A DNA stretch of 64,000 nt, taken from Parvularculaceae bacterium (GTDB lineage: Bacteria; Pseudomonadota; Alphaproteobacteria; Caulobacterales; Parvularculaceae). The position numbers and the translations under genes were made by a program. The stretch spans positions 1,302,001 through 1,366,000 of the forward strand of contig JAJFFV010000005.1 of NCBI GenBank assembly GCA_021776475.1, written 5' to 3'. The notes below the pieces were generated by a model. It saw nothing but the letters and a program-made list of their open reading frames with translations, ran no database searches and was not told where the DNA came from. Positions 53,749 through 63,343 of the stretch are shown in pieces (positions within the stretch are counted from its first letter, which is position 1; each line of letters opens with the position of its first letter).

Positions 53749-53883
53749 GACAAATCCCGTGGGTTTTCGTGGGTTTTAAGGAACATTTGCTTAAGGTAAG
53801 TCCAAATCGACCCTTGATCAACAGGGGAAACCTCTTAAACCTGAGCAGATTCAGCCGGCACCCGCCTTGAGAGATTACCCCTT

Positions 53884-55065
53884 ATGCCCAGTACGGAAGA
53901 GTTCTACAGGATCAAACGTTTGCCACCTTATGTTTTTGAGGAGGTAAACGCCTTGAAAGCAAAACTGCGCGGTGAGGGACGGGACGTGATAGATTTCGGC
54001 ATGGGCAATCCCGATATGCCGACTCCGCCGCATATTATCGAAAAACTGGTTGAGACTGCGCAAAAGCCGAAGACCAATCGATATTCGGCATCGAAAGGCA
54101 TTCCCGGGTTGCGCCGGTCAATCGCGCGCTATTATGCCCGCCGTTTTGACGTTCATCTTGATCCGGATACGGAGGTGGTGGCAACTCTTGGGTCTAAGGA
54201 AGGGTTCGCAAATCTGGCGCAGGCAATTACCTCGCCCGGCGATATTATTCTGGCCCCAAATCCCGCTTATCCTATTCATGCCTATGGCTTTATCATCGCT
54301 GGAGGCTTTATCCGTGCTGTGCCAGCGCCTAGCCCGGAGGAATATTTGGCAGGTGTTGTAGACAGTGCGGCCAAGATGCCAACAACGCCGACGGCGATGG
54401 TGCTCAATTACCCCTCCAACCCCACCGCTCAAACAGTCGATCTGGATTTTTATAAGGAAGCCGTCGCGATCGCCGCTAAACACGATATCTGGATCCTGTC
54501 TGACCTCGCCTACTCTGAAATTTATTTCGGCGCGCCGCCGCCGTCAATCTTTCAGATTGAAGGCGCGCGGGAGATCGCGGTCGAGGTCAACTCGCTCTCC
54601 AAGACCTATTCTATGGCCGGCTGGCGTATGGGGATGGCGGTCGGCAACGAAAAACTCATTGCTGCGCTCGCCCGGGTAAAATCATATCTCGATTACGGCG
54701 CCTACACACCAATTCAAGTGGCGGCCGCCGCGGCGCTCGACGGGCCACAGGATTGTGTCAATGAAATCCGCAAAACCTATCGCGCACGCCGTGATGTGTT
54801 GGTCGAAAGTTTCACCCGCGCTGGTTGGGAAATTCCGGTGCCGGATGCCTCGATGTTCGCCTGGGCACCGATCCCGGAGAAGTTTTCTGGCCTTGGGTCT
54901 GTTGGGTTTGCGAAGAAACTGATGGAACAGGCGGATGTTGCCGTAGCACCAGGATTTGGTTTTGGTGAATACGGAGAAGGGTTCGTCCGTATCGGCCTCG
55001 TTGAAAACCAGCAGCGTATCCGTCAGGCGGCTCGCAGTGTTAAAAAGATGCTGGCGGGAGAATAG
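53884..55065 (+). CDS. Class I/II aminotransferase, AlaC/LL-DAP-type
   Basis: A 393-residue PLP enzyme. The PLP lysine is in SLSKTYSMAGWRMG, substrate-binding NYPSNPTAQ and ILSDLAYSEIYF are intact. Close to the AlaC glutamate-pyruvate transaminase and LL-diaminopimelate aminotransferase groups, which cannot be separated reliably by eye. In alphaproteobacteria this gene is often upstream of homoserine dehydrogenase, but that is not so here. Converges on the gene at 55078 with 12 bp between stops. Confidence 0.88.
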   Translation: MPSTEEFYRIKRLPPYVFEEVNALKAKLRGEGRDVIDFGMGNPDMPTPPHIIEKLVETAQKPKTNRYSASKGIPGLRRSIARYYARRFDVHLDPDTEVVATLGSKEGFANLAQAITSPGDIILAPNPAYPIHAYGFIIAGGFIRAVPAPSPEEYLAGVVDSAAKMPTTPTAMVLNYPSNPTAQTVDLDFYKEAVAIAAKHDIWILSDLAYSEIYFGAPPPSIFQIEGAREIAVEVNSLSKTYSMAGWRMGMAVGNEKLIAALARVKSYLDYGAYTPIQVAAAAALDGPQDCVNEIRKTYRARRDVLVESFTRAGWEIPVPDASMFAWAPIPEKFSGLGSVGFAKKLMEQADVAVAPGFGFGEYGEGFVRIGLVENQQRIRQAARSVKKMLAGE

Positions 55066-55077
55066 CCCTAGGTGCAG

Positions 55078-55809
55078 TTACCCGTCCGCAGCAAGACCGT
55101 TTCTGTGCACAATCATGATTTTCTGCCAGACTTTACGACCGATCCCATTGGTCAGGAATTCGATATCGTTTACCGCACCAATGACTTCGGTATCATTGGT
55201 CTGTTCGCCATAGAGCGCTGCAAGTTTACCTATGATTGATAGCAGCTCGGAGCAATAATCAAGATATCGTGCAAGCTCAAACGCGGTCATCGGCCGGTCA
55301 GGGGACGAGGCAGTACGTGTCGCACGGGCCGTATGCGAAATCGGATCCTTGGTCAGCTGATGCATGTCTATCACATGCGCAAAAGAGCGCAGTTCATGCA
55401 AATGACGCAATACAAACCGGCGCTTTTCTCTTTCTTCTAGCGACAACAAAAACCAGATTGCGACACCCATAAGGATGACCAGGTTGACGACGGATTCTAG
55501 GGCTTGCGTAAATTCTGCTGTGTTGGCACCGGAAAAGATATTGCCAATCAGCATCTGAACCGCTGAACTCACCTGTGGTGCGATCGCAACTGCCACAACA
55601 AGAGCCACAGCAATTGCTACGATGACAAAAAATCGCAGCAGCAGATTTGGACGAGCGGCCGCGTGGGCGCGTTTGGTGGTCTGTTCGGCCGCATCAATCA
55701 GGTCAAGCCCGACCCGTGCAAGACCCGCTTCTGGAAAGCGCTCCTGGATGCGTAACTGCAATTGCCGCAAAGTCTTAAGGATCTTCTCCGCGACAAGTTG
55801 CTGAGCCAT
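55078..55809 (-). CDS. Two-helix membrane protein of unknown function
   Basis: A 243-residue protein with an N-terminal amphipathic region, two transmembrane segments (about residues 58-80, LLLRFFVIVAIAVALVVAVAI, and 108-128, VVNLVILMGVAIWFLLSL) and a helical C-terminal half (LDYCSELLSIIGKLAALYGEQ). Four bp downstream of the TolB-like gene, so part of its operon. No family recognised. Confidence 0.65.
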   Translation of the reverse strand: MAQQLVAEKILKTLRQLQLRIQERFPEAGLARVGLDLIDAAEQTTKRAHAAARPNLLLRFFVIVAIAVALVVAVAIAPQVSSAVQMLIGNIFSGANTAEFTQALESVVNLVILMGVAIWFLLSLEEREKRRFVLRHLHELRSFAHVIDMHQLTKDPISHTARATRTASSPDRPMTAFELARYLDYCSELLSIIGKLAALYGEQTNDTEVIGAVNDIEFLTNGIGRKVWQKIMIVHRNGLAADG

Positions 55810-55812
55810 GCG

Positions 55813-57774
55813 TTAGTGTCCGGAGCCTGGAAGGGCGGCATCCGGTTTTTTCAAAGGCCAGTCGATCGGCGATGGTGGTGGCCACGGCAGGTCGGCTTGT
55901 TCCAATTGACGCTTAAAATTTGGTGTTTTCTGAAGATCGAACGGTGAACCACACAGGCAAAGTGAAGTTGCCGCCGAAAGGATGGCAGGCCCTAGCGGGG
56001 TTACATCAATCGCAGCGGCAAGACGGTTGGCCTCCTCAAGGTCTCCACTCACCGCAACCACAGGCAACTCAACCCATACGGCCAGATCCTCGTCTGCCAG
56101 CATTTTTTGAAGCGCTGTGTCCGCATCTTCCTGGCGGCCCTGTGCAGCAGGCACTTGCACGGTAATCATGCCGCTTGGCTCAATAGAGTCATAAAGCATA
56201 TTTGCTTCGTCATAGCGTTTGGCCGCCAATAACGCTTGTAGTTGCAACGTTGTATCGCGCTCGCGTGGTCCAAGTAGGTCTTCTTGGTCCTGTATATATT
56301 GCAACGCTTCATCATGCCGACCCAACATGACTGCACTAAAAGCGGCGAAAGTGCGAATTGCTGCATCAAGACGGTCGCAATGCATCCGGCTTTTGTTCCA
56401 CTCAAGCGTTTCTTCAGCCCGGCCAAAAATCGGACCGATATCGCTCATCCACAGATCGCTGGTACAGCCATGCGCCTGGGACAACGCCTTGTCCATCGTC
56501 GAACCGAGACCGCTCCAATTCGGTGACAGGAAAATGCGATTGGCTTGGATCATGAGTTTCTGGTCAATATCATGTTCTGCATGAAATGCAGCGTCGAGGT
56601 CGGCGCCAATATGGTCTAGAGCTTCCTTGGCACTGATGCCGACCTCTGAAACAAACAGCTCTCCCTGGAACGGGACTTTGTCCATCAGGATATGTGCATA
56701 GAGGTCCGCTTGCCGGAGATAGGCCTGGGAAAAATCGGAGTTGTTGGCAACGACGATATCAAACTCGGCATTGGCGCTTACCAGCGTCGGTTGAAGGGGG
56801 TCGTCACCATGCGCGCGGGCATAAAAATCGAGCCCTCGCTGATATGCGATAAAAGCATCAACATCTCCAATGCCGACATCAAGCATCAAGTTGCGCAGTT
56901 CATCATCGAGGATGATGCCGAGGGCCTTGGCAACGTTTTCGGCAATGTTTATCTGCACGGCAAAGACATCATCTAATTTCCGGTCATAAGTCTCGGACCA
57001 CAAAGTAAACCCATCTGATGCACGCACGAGCTGCGCCGTAATACGGGCGCGATTACCGTCGCGCCGCACTGAGCCGTCGACGATATGGGCTACCCTCAGC
57101 GTGCGGGCGACTTCAGGGAGCGCAACATTCTTGCCCTTGAAGAAAAAAGCGGATCCGCGGGCGGTCACCAGCAAATCTGGCACGGCCGTCAGTGCAACGA
57201 TGATTTCTTCTGACAAGCCGTCAGCGAAATACCCGTCATCCGTGCCTGCCGAGCGAGTGGCAAAAGGTAGAACCGCAACAGATTTTTCTGGAATTGGCGG
57301 CAGCCCAAGCTTGGGCGCTTCAGCCAAGTCCACATCAGCCGGCAAGTCAGCAAGTTCCGCCCTTGTGCCTTCAATCCCATTATCAGCGTCACTTTCTTCA
57401 GCCGTCATTTCAGCCTGACCGTCGCCTGAGAGAAACGTGTTTTGGGCGATGATCAAGACGAGAACGACGGCGAGCCCGCCATAGATGATGTAATCCATCT
57501 TTTTGCGTGTTTCTGCCGAGAACCGCTCTCCCGGGGCAGCTTTGCCGTCCAGTTTTATCCCTTCAGGGGTTATCTCGAAAACCCAGGACAAAAGTACGGC
57601 AATCGGAAAGCCTGCCAGGAGTATAACGGCGGCGATCGTGTTCACAGACGCAGGCAGATGCAGCGCGGGCACCATAACCTCAAGCACCTGCATGACAATC
57701 CAGCCGGCCACGAGATAGGCACCGCCAACCCGGATCACCTTCCGCTGCTGCAGCTCCTTGAAAATGTTATTCAT
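55813..57774 (-). CDS. Membrane protein with TolB N-terminal-like domain
   Basis: A 653-residue protein of the group related to CadC-like and adenylate-cyclase accessory proteins. Two membrane segments near the start (VGGAYLVAGWIVMQVLEVMVP and IAAVILLAGFPIAVLLSWVFE), a third near residue 95, then the TolB-N domain (SVAVLPFATRSAGTDDGYFAD...GSVRRDGNRARITAQLVRASDG), and a C-terminal half of tetratricopeptide-like helices. Role probably in signalling or envelope stress; no output domain is visible. Followed by a small membrane-protein gene. Confidence 0.8.
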   Translation of the reverse strand: MNNIFKELQQRKVIRVGGAYLVAGWIVMQVLEVMVPALHLPASVNTIAAVILLAGFPIAVLLSWVFEITPEGIKLDGKAAPGERFSAETRKKMDYIIYGGLAVVLVLIIAQNTFLSGDGQAEMTAEESDADNGIEGTRAELADLPADVDLAEAPKLGLPPIPEKSVAVLPFATRSAGTDDGYFADGLSEEIIVALTAVPDLLVTARGSAFFFKGKNVALPEVARTLRVAHIVDGSVRRDGNRARITAQLVRASDGFTLWSETYDRKLDDVFAVQINIAENVAKALGIILDDELRNLMLDVGIGDVDAFIAYQRGLDFYARAHGDDPLQPTLVSANAEFDIVVANNSDFSQAYLRQADLYAHILMDKVPFQGELFVSEVGISAKEALDHIGADLDAAFHAEHDIDQKLMIQANRIFLSPNWSGLGSTMDKALSQAHGCTSDLWMSDIGPIFGRAEETLEWNKSRMHCDRLDAAIRTFAAFSAVMLGRHDEALQYIQDQEDLLGPRERDTTLQLQALLAAKRYDEANMLYDSIEPSGMITVQVPAAQGRQEDADTALQKMLADEDLAVWVELPVVAVSGDLEEANRLAAAIDVTPLGPAILSAATSLCLCGSPFDLQKTPNFKRQLEQADLPWPPPSPIDWPLKKPDAALPGSGH

Positions 57775-58158
57775 GCCATACTCTTGGTGTTTATTTCCAA
57801 TAACTTAGCATGATTGTATGGCGCCGTCGACCAGCTAGCAAACAGGGGTGCGACGGGTGGTTTTGATAGGTAGTACGTACACTGCGATAGTAAAACCCAG
57901 TCTCGACGACAGCTGGATGACGGTTTTGATGTCACAATTTGCTGGGATGCTCAGCCTAACAGGCTGTGGCCAGCGCTTTGATTGTAAAATCCGCCTCGGT
58001 CGGGCTGCAACAGACCTATCTCGACAAGATGGCATCAGGGTTCGTCAGGGGCTTAAGTTCTCGGCCGGCAAGAGGGCTGCCTGCGCTCGGTATTTCTGGT
58101 CGCTTCTATCCCGCCGGAATCCTCGCCGTGGTCGCGAGCTCGTTCCTGTGGTTTGAGA
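57775..58158. other. Intergenic stretch without a convincing gene
   Basis: About 380 bp between the TolB-like gene and the TonB-dependent receptor stop codon. Plus-strand frames of 60-100 codons exist but show no coherent motif, and the AT/GC pattern is like non-coding sequence. Must contain the promoter of the 57774 gene. Confidence 0.3.
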
Positions 58159-60234
58159 TCAAAAGCGCTTTTCAATCGAGATCCTGAAATTGCGTCCCGG
58201 CAACGGCACCAACTCTTTTAGAGGTGATGAATGCTGCCTGGCTTCCTCGTCAGTAACATTGGTCGCAGCGAGCCGTATTTTCAAGGACGGTTCATCCGGA
58301 AAAGGTGTGAACGTGGTGAAGAGATTTACCAACGTATAATTGTCGGTTGTCAATTCGAGCGGTGCGACATTTGTCTGCTCGGTCGCATGGTCGATTTCAC
58401 CGCGGAGTTTCAAGTGATCGTTCTCTGCCTCGATGCCAACCAGGAGGCCCAGCGGCGGAATGAATGGCAAATTGTCGTTGCCTGTCACATCTTTTTCGGC
58501 TTCCACGAGTTCGACGATCGCATCTGCACGCCAGTTGAATCCACCACCCGAACCAAGATCGGCGTCACCGACGATTTCGTACCCCTTGAACACTGTGTCG
58601 GCGGTTTGAAACATGAACTCAGGCAGACCGTCTTGTTCGTTACCAGTTGCGCCGAGAAAGATATAATCGTCATAGGACGTACGGAATGCATTGACTGTCA
58701 GTGAAGCATTGTCGGCACCGTACCGGACCGATACCTCCACGCCTTTCGCCTTTTCTATGCCAAGGCTCGCATCTCCCACCTCGAATTGGTTGGTTGCCAG
58801 GTGTGGGCCGTTCGAGAAAAGCTCTTCGGTAGTTGGTGCGCGCTCATTAGCCAGCACTGTTCCGCCGACGCGCCATTGCTCGTTTACGTGATAATCCGCT
58901 CCGGCCGATACGCTGAACCCGTCGAAGTCACGACTTATACCGTTTGTGCTGTCTTGGTGTGATGTGGTCTCGTACCTTGCGGCACCCTCAAAATGCCAGT
59001 CACCGAACTCCGTTTCCTGGAATGTAAAAATGCCCAACTGATCGCTTGTGGTTGGCGGAACGAACGCTTCAGCGCCACTGGCAGAAAACTCGCGGTCACG
59101 ATACTGAATACCGACAGCGCCCTGCCAGATGCCACGTGTACGTTGCACGAGTTCTGCTCGGATCTCGTATCCTTCATTCGTAAAAACCGTACCGATTTCA
59201 CCTGAGCCCTCAATTTCCTGATGCTCATAATCTGCATAGCCGGCGAAAATGTTGAACCTTTCAAACCCTGCCCAATCAAGGTCAATTTCACCATTAAGGT
59301 CGTAACGGGTCTGGTCGAGGTCGATCGAAACGCCGCCTGCTTCTTCTTCGCCCTCGTCATGACCATGTCCGCCCGGAACACCGTAGGTGGCATTAAACTT
59401 TTTCACTGCCACGCCGATGAAACCGCGGCGCCCAACGAAAGACAGCCCTGCCGCAACGGAATCTGACTCAGTATAAGAGTTCTCCAGTGTATCGCGGACC
59501 TCCTCTGCTCCTGCTTCTTCACCATCTTCGGCTTCTTCGAGAGCTCTCAACTTCGCGGATTCTGCAAAGCCGGGAATGTCGTAATCGCCGCCGTCGCGCC
59601 TTGTCCCTTCGAAATGCAGGATCACACTGGATTGGCCAGCTGTACCGAGCAAAAAGTCCGCGCCGCCTGCGGCTTCATATCCATCGTCAACGCTTGTCGC
59701 AGAAACCCGTACAGCACCATCAATTCCATCTTCAGGGATCGTGCGGGGAATCCGACCATCGATAATGTTGACCACGCCCGCTGAAGCAGAACTTCCGTAG
59801 CGCAGAATGCCGCTACCGCGAATGACTTCCACCCGTTCTGCGAGGGCAGGCTCAGCGGCCACGGCATGGTCAGGGCTTGCGGCAGCTGCATCAATAGAGC
59901 CAATGCCGTTGTCCAAAATGCGGATCCGATCACCGCCCTGGCCACGGATGATCGGACGACTAGCTCCTGCGCCAAAAAATGTGGACGTAATACCGGGCTC
60001 GCTTTTCAGGGTCTCGCCGATCGTACCGGCGAGCCGGTCAGCAAGTTCCTCACCGCCCAGAACCGAAACGCCAACAAGGGTTTCATCAACTGACCGGGAG
60101 ATCGGTGAACCGGTGACGATTATACTGTCCTCGTCTTCTTGTGCGCTGGCCGATGCTAAACAGACGGGTAGTGTACTTATGAGAGCAGCGATCGCGCCAG
60201 GGCTGCGGAAAAATTTGCATGACATGATAAACAT
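58159..60234 (-). CDS. TonB-dependent outer-membrane receptor, zinc type (ZnuD-like)
   Basis: A 691-residue outer-membrane transporter with a signal peptide (ends near ASA-QED), TonB box-like start (DSIIVTGSPISR), plug domain (GETLKSEPGITSTFFGAGASRPIIRGQ...) and a 22-strand barrel ending in an aromatic (FRISIEKRF). An acidic/His loop near residue 305 (YGVPGGHGHDEGEEEAGG) resembles the zinc-binding loop of ZnuD. The small His-rich protein upstream and a Zur-like box suggest zinc-regulated uptake. Haem or other metals cannot be excluded. Confidence 0.83.
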   Translation of the reverse strand: MFIMSCKFFRSPGAIAALISTLPVCLASASAQEDEDSIIVTGSPISRSVDETLVGVSVLGGEELADRLAGTIGETLKSEPGITSTFFGAGASRPIIRGQGGDRIRILDNGIGSIDAAAASPDHAVAAEPALAERVEVIRGSGILRYGSSASAGVVNIIDGRIPRTIPEDGIDGAVRVSATSVDDGYEAAGGADFLLGTAGQSSVILHFEGTRRDGGDYDIPGFAESAKLRALEEAEDGEEAGAEEVRDTLENSYTESDSVAAGLSFVGRRGFIGVAVKKFNATYGVPGGHGHDEGEEEAGGVSIDLDQTRYDLNGEIDLDWAGFERFNIFAGYADYEHQEIEGSGEIGTVFTNEGYEIRAELVQRTRGIWQGAVGIQYRDREFSASGAEAFVPPTTSDQLGIFTFQETEFGDWHFEGAARYETTSHQDSTNGISRDFDGFSVSAGADYHVNEQWRVGGTVLANERAPTTEELFSNGPHLATNQFEVGDASLGIEKAKGVEVSVRYGADNASLTVNAFRTSYDDYIFLGATGNEQDGLPEFMFQTADTVFKGYEIVGDADLGSGGGFNWRADAIVELVEAEKDVTGNDNLPFIPPLGLLVGIEAENDHLKLRGEIDHATEQTNVAPLELTTDNYTLVNLFTTFTPFPDEPSLKIRLAATNVTDEEARQHSSPLKELVPLPGRNFRISIEKRF

Positions 60235-60297
60235 TCCTGAATCTGATAACGATCGACCCTATAAAAGGGGCCGGTAACCAAAACGAGTAAGGTAGTG

Positions 60298-60609
60298 CTA
60301 TCTGATTGCAGGTGGTGCACGCGGTTGGGGCAAGTTAACTGCCACTGTTGACGTGTGCTGAGTTTTAACAAAAGGGGCCGATGTGCACCAGGTGGAGTGC
60401 GCCGGAACGGCTATTGGCGATGGTGACACCGCCACGTCATCGCGATCCTGGAGAACTGAAATCGCACATTGCTTGCCATTGTGAAGATGCGGATTGTCGC
60501 CGTGCTGCAAGGCATGTGCTGCTGATAAGCCTTGTAAAAGGACAAACAGGACGGCGAACAGGCCGCACAGGCTTTTGGGTAAGGTCATCTGCTTCACCAT
60601 CGCAGCCAT
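60298..60609 (-). CDS. Small exported His/Cys-rich protein upstream of a zinc receptor
   Basis: About 103 residues from ATG 60609; other in-frame ATGs at 60600 and 60588. A signal peptide (MTLPKSLCGLFAVLFVLLQGLSAAHA) leads to a short His/Asn segment LQHGDNPHLHNGKQC and a second Cys, ending QPRAPPA. I recall small zinc-chaperone-like proteins with this ending next to Zur-regulated TonB receptors, but cannot verify. The Zur-like box overlaps its 5' region. Likely the first gene of the receptor operon. Confidence 0.6.
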   Translation of the reverse strand: MAAMVKQMTLPKSLCGLFAVLFVLLQGLSAAHALQHGDNPHLHNGKQCAISVLQDRDDVAVSPSPIAVPAHSTWCTSAPFVKTQHTSTVAVNLPQPRAPPAIR

Positions 60610-60617
60610 CCTAAAAC

Positions 60618-60635
60618 AAATGTGATATTTTAACA
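60618..60635 (-). promoter_or_regulatory. Zur-like operator
   Basis: Minus strand TGTTAAAATATCACATTT. It resembles alphaproteobacterial Zur palindromes of the form TGTTATAATATAACA, with 16 of 18 positions matching that idealised pattern as I recall it. It sits 8 bp before the zinc-protein start, consistent with repression when zinc is plentiful. Confidence 0.5.
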
Positions 60636-60736
60636 ACCAGTTCGTCAGGGTGAAAACCAGGCCAACCGAATGTATTTGCGCTTGTCTTGGGTTCGCCGTT
60701 AGAACGCGGTTAAATGAAGTGAGAGGGGCAACCCCT

Positions 60737-61486
60737 GTGAGCGAAAAACAGCTGACCGTTCTTCTGCCTGTCCTGAACGAAGAAGCGGCGATCGAAAAAT
60801 TGATCCACGAGATCTTTAAAAAAATGGCCGGCGAACTCGACCTGACCGTGATCGCAGTAGACGATGGGAGTGACGATCAGACGTTGAGCATTTTGCAAAA
60901 ATTGGCGGGCGATTACGGCGGCCTCAAAATCATCGCGCATCCTCATCGATGCGGAAAAAGTGCGGCCCTTCGTACTGCCGCGTTGGCGACCAAGACCATT
61001 TGGATCGGCACCCTGGACGGCGATGGTCAAGATGATCCGGCTGATCTTTTGACCATGACCCGTGAGCTGGATCTCTCCACCGTTGGCGAAATCGGTCTGG
61101 TCGGCGGCGTCCGGCGGGCCAGAACCGATGGATCGTCGCGCAAATTTGCCTCCCGTTTTGCCAATGGTCTCAGGCGCAGTCTTTTAAAAGACGATTGTCC
61201 GGATACGGCCTGTGGTTTGAAAATTTTGCCAACCCGGCTGTTCCTGTCGTTCCCTTTCTTTGATGCCTTGCATCGCTATCTGCCGGCCTTTACCCGGCAT
61301 TTTGGGTTTGAAACACGCTATGTGACAGTCGAAAATCGCCCGCGGGACGGCGGCGTTTCCAAATACACAAACTTTGGCCGGGCAATTGCGGGCTTGTTTG
61401 ATCTGTCGGGCGTCGTCTGGTTGATGCGCCGGACCAAAACACCAGGGCGGGCTTTTGTTGCCGATCAGATAGTGGCAAAACGATAA
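60737..61486 (+). CDS. Family 2 glycosyltransferase, dolichol-phosphate mannose synthase-like
   Basis: A 249-residue GT2 from GTG 60737 (GAGAGG upstream). The nucleotide-binding VLLPVLNEEAAIEKLI and VDDGSDDQT, and the metal-binding LDGDGQDDP are intact, and the C-terminal half ends in R-x-G-x-S-K-Y-type VENRPRDGGVSKY. Such enzymes make polyprenyl-phosphate sugars that feed ArnT-like transferases; the next gene, 27 bp later, is one. The longer frame upstream has no family-like sequence. Confidence 0.83.
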   Translation: MSEKQLTVLLPVLNEEAAIEKLIHEIFKKMAGELDLTVIAVDDGSDDQTLSILQKLAGDYGGLKIIAHPHRCGKSAALRTAALATKTIWIGTLDGDGQDDPADLLTMTRELDLSTVGEIGLVGGVRRARTDGSSRKFASRFANGLRRSLLKDDCPDTACGLKILPTRLFLSFPFFDALHRYLPAFTRHFGFETRYVTVENRPRDGGVSKYTNFGRAIAGLFDLSGVVWLMRRTKTPGRAFVADQIVAKR

Positions 61487-61513
61487 CTGAGGCGACCGCA
61501 CGGGATTTTTTTG

Positions 61514-63262
61514 ATGGGGCTTTTAGGCACAACACTCGGGCTGAACGATAGCGCCAGGATGCTGACACCGAAAGCGTGGGCGGCGCTAATGGTGATTGCG
61601 CTTTTCGCGATTCTGCCGGGTTTTTTTAACCTGCCGACCATGGACCGGGACGAAGCGCGCTACGCGCAAGCCGCCCGGCAGATGATGGAAACTGGCGACT
61701 TTATCGATATCCGCTTCCAAGATCAGGCCCGCCATGTGAAGCCGGCGGGTATCTATTGGATGCAGGTCGTGACCAGCGCGCCGTTTGGCGGTCCTGATGC
61801 CCCCCAATGGGCCCATCGCTTACCCTCCCTGATCGGCTGCCTGATCGCTATCGGACTGACCGCGTGGCTCGGTGCGCGTGTCGGGGGCGCCCGGGTCGGA
61901 TTTGGTGCCGGTATACTGATGGCTTTAACGCTGTTGATGTCAGTCGAGGGGCGCACCGCCAAAACTGACGCGATGCTGCTGGCGGCGATAACTTTTGCCC
62001 AGGTCGCTCTATACGCCCTTTTTCACCCGCCAAAGAGCGCCCAAAAGAGCAAGTTTGTCGGCTGGCCTCTGGTTTTCTGGCTTGCCCAAGGTGTCGGGTT
62101 AATGATCAAAGGGCCGATCATCACCTTGGTTTTTGTCGCGACGATCCTGCCGCTGTGTTTATGGCGGCGCGACTGGAACATCTTAAAGCGTCTGCACATT
62201 CCGCTTGGCCTGATCGTCATGTTTGCGGTGGTGATGCCTTGGCTTGTAACGATCACCTGGCAGACACAAGGTGGCTTTATCGAACAATCTCTCGGCCACG
62301 CTTTCATGGGTAAGGTCGCCAGCGGTGATGACTCTCATGGTGCCCCGCCGGGCTATCACACGATCGGCTTGCTGCTGACCTACTGGCCGGGCGCATTGCT
62401 ACTGGTACTCAGCGCAGCCTATGGTTGGATGAAACGGAACGAACCGTTGGTTCAGTTTCTGCTGTGCTGGATTGTTCCCACCTGGATCATTTTTGAAATG
62501 GTGGCAACCAAACTACCGCATTACCCGCTGCCGGTTTTTCCGGCGATTGCGATCCTTACGAGTTTGGCAATCTCAGAGGCCGGCACTGTTTTGTCCGGCC
62601 GGACGACCAAAATTGCCCACTGCTTGTGCTTTGGCCTTTTTGCCCTCGCCACCAGCCTTCTTGGGATCGTGCCATACTACCTTGCCTCGGAAATGGGCGT
62701 TGCGTCGCCAGCAGCGGCCATGGCCGTGGTCGTTGCTGCTCTCATGATCATCACCGCAGGTGGCTTTTTGAGCTTCAGGCCATCGCACGCCCGTCTGCTG
62801 CCGCTTGCAGGCGCAACCATACTTTTTTACGTGGCTTTATATGCAGCCACGCTGCCAGCATTCGATAATTTCTGGCTGACACGGGGCCTGAAACGAGAGG
62901 CCGCACAGATAACCGGCTGTGACACGGTTGCTTTTGCAACGCTGGGCTATCGTGAACCGAGCGTTGTCTTTAATTTTGGGACCAACACGTTGCTGGCTGT
63001 GGGGCAGGAGGGGGTCGATCACCTGCAGGAAAATCCTGACTGCGGACTGATCGCGGTCAGTCAATCTGAACTGGCAGACTTCATCACGACGGCAACGGGC
63101 CGCAACCTCCAGGTCAGAGAACTCGGCGTCGTGGACGGCTTCAATTATGTCAAAGGCGATCAACTGACGATGACCTTCTACGCGCTCGCATCATCCAAGT
63201 TCGTGCGCCGAGGCGACCAGACATCTCTTAAGTTAACCGCTTTGTCACAAAAAACGAATTGA
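61514..63262 (+). CDS. ArnT/PMT-type lipid-linked glycosyltransferase (GT-C)
   Basis: A 582-residue multi-pass inner-membrane protein with the GT-C signature: TMDRDEARYAQAARQMMETG with the catalytic Asp-Glu, and HVKPAGIYWMQ. About 12 hydrophobic segments precede a periplasmic C-terminal domain. It probably uses the polyprenyl-phosphate sugar made by the preceding GT2 enzyme to decorate lipid A or another glycan, as ArnT does with aminoarabinose. The first ATG follows a TTG directly. Confidence 0.85.
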   Translation: MGLLGTTLGLNDSARMLTPKAWAALMVIALFAILPGFFNLPTMDRDEARYAQAARQMMETGDFIDIRFQDQARHVKPAGIYWMQVVTSAPFGGPDAPQWAHRLPSLIGCLIAIGLTAWLGARVGGARVGFGAGILMALTLLMSVEGRTAKTDAMLLAAITFAQVALYALFHPPKSAQKSKFVGWPLVFWLAQGVGLMIKGPIITLVFVATILPLCLWRRDWNILKRLHIPLGLIVMFAVVMPWLVTITWQTQGGFIEQSLGHAFMGKVASGDDSHGAPPGYHTIGLLLTYWPGALLLVLSAAYGWMKRNEPLVQFLLCWIVPTWIIFEMVATKLPHYPLPVFPAIAILTSLAISEAGTVLSGRTTKIAHCLCFGLFALATSLLGIVPYYLASEMGVASPAAAMAVVVAALMIITAGGFLSFRPSHARLLPLAGATILFYVALYAATLPAFDNFWLTRGLKREAAQITGCDTVAFATLGYREPSVVFNFGTNTLLAVGQEGVDHLQENPDCGLIAVSQSELADFITTATGRNLQVRELGVVDGFNYVKGDQLTMTFYALASSKFVRRGDQTSLKLTALSQKTN

Positions 63263-63343
63263 TTAATACTAGTATATTAGTAGATGCTCCAGAATGACAG
63301 AACATCTATTGGGATGTCTGTCGCGTTGATTAGGGAGCACAAC

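Noticed and set aside
57848-58187. Plus-strand frames before and across the TonB receptor's 3' end
   Set aside because: No coherent domain, and one overlaps a firm gene on the other strand.
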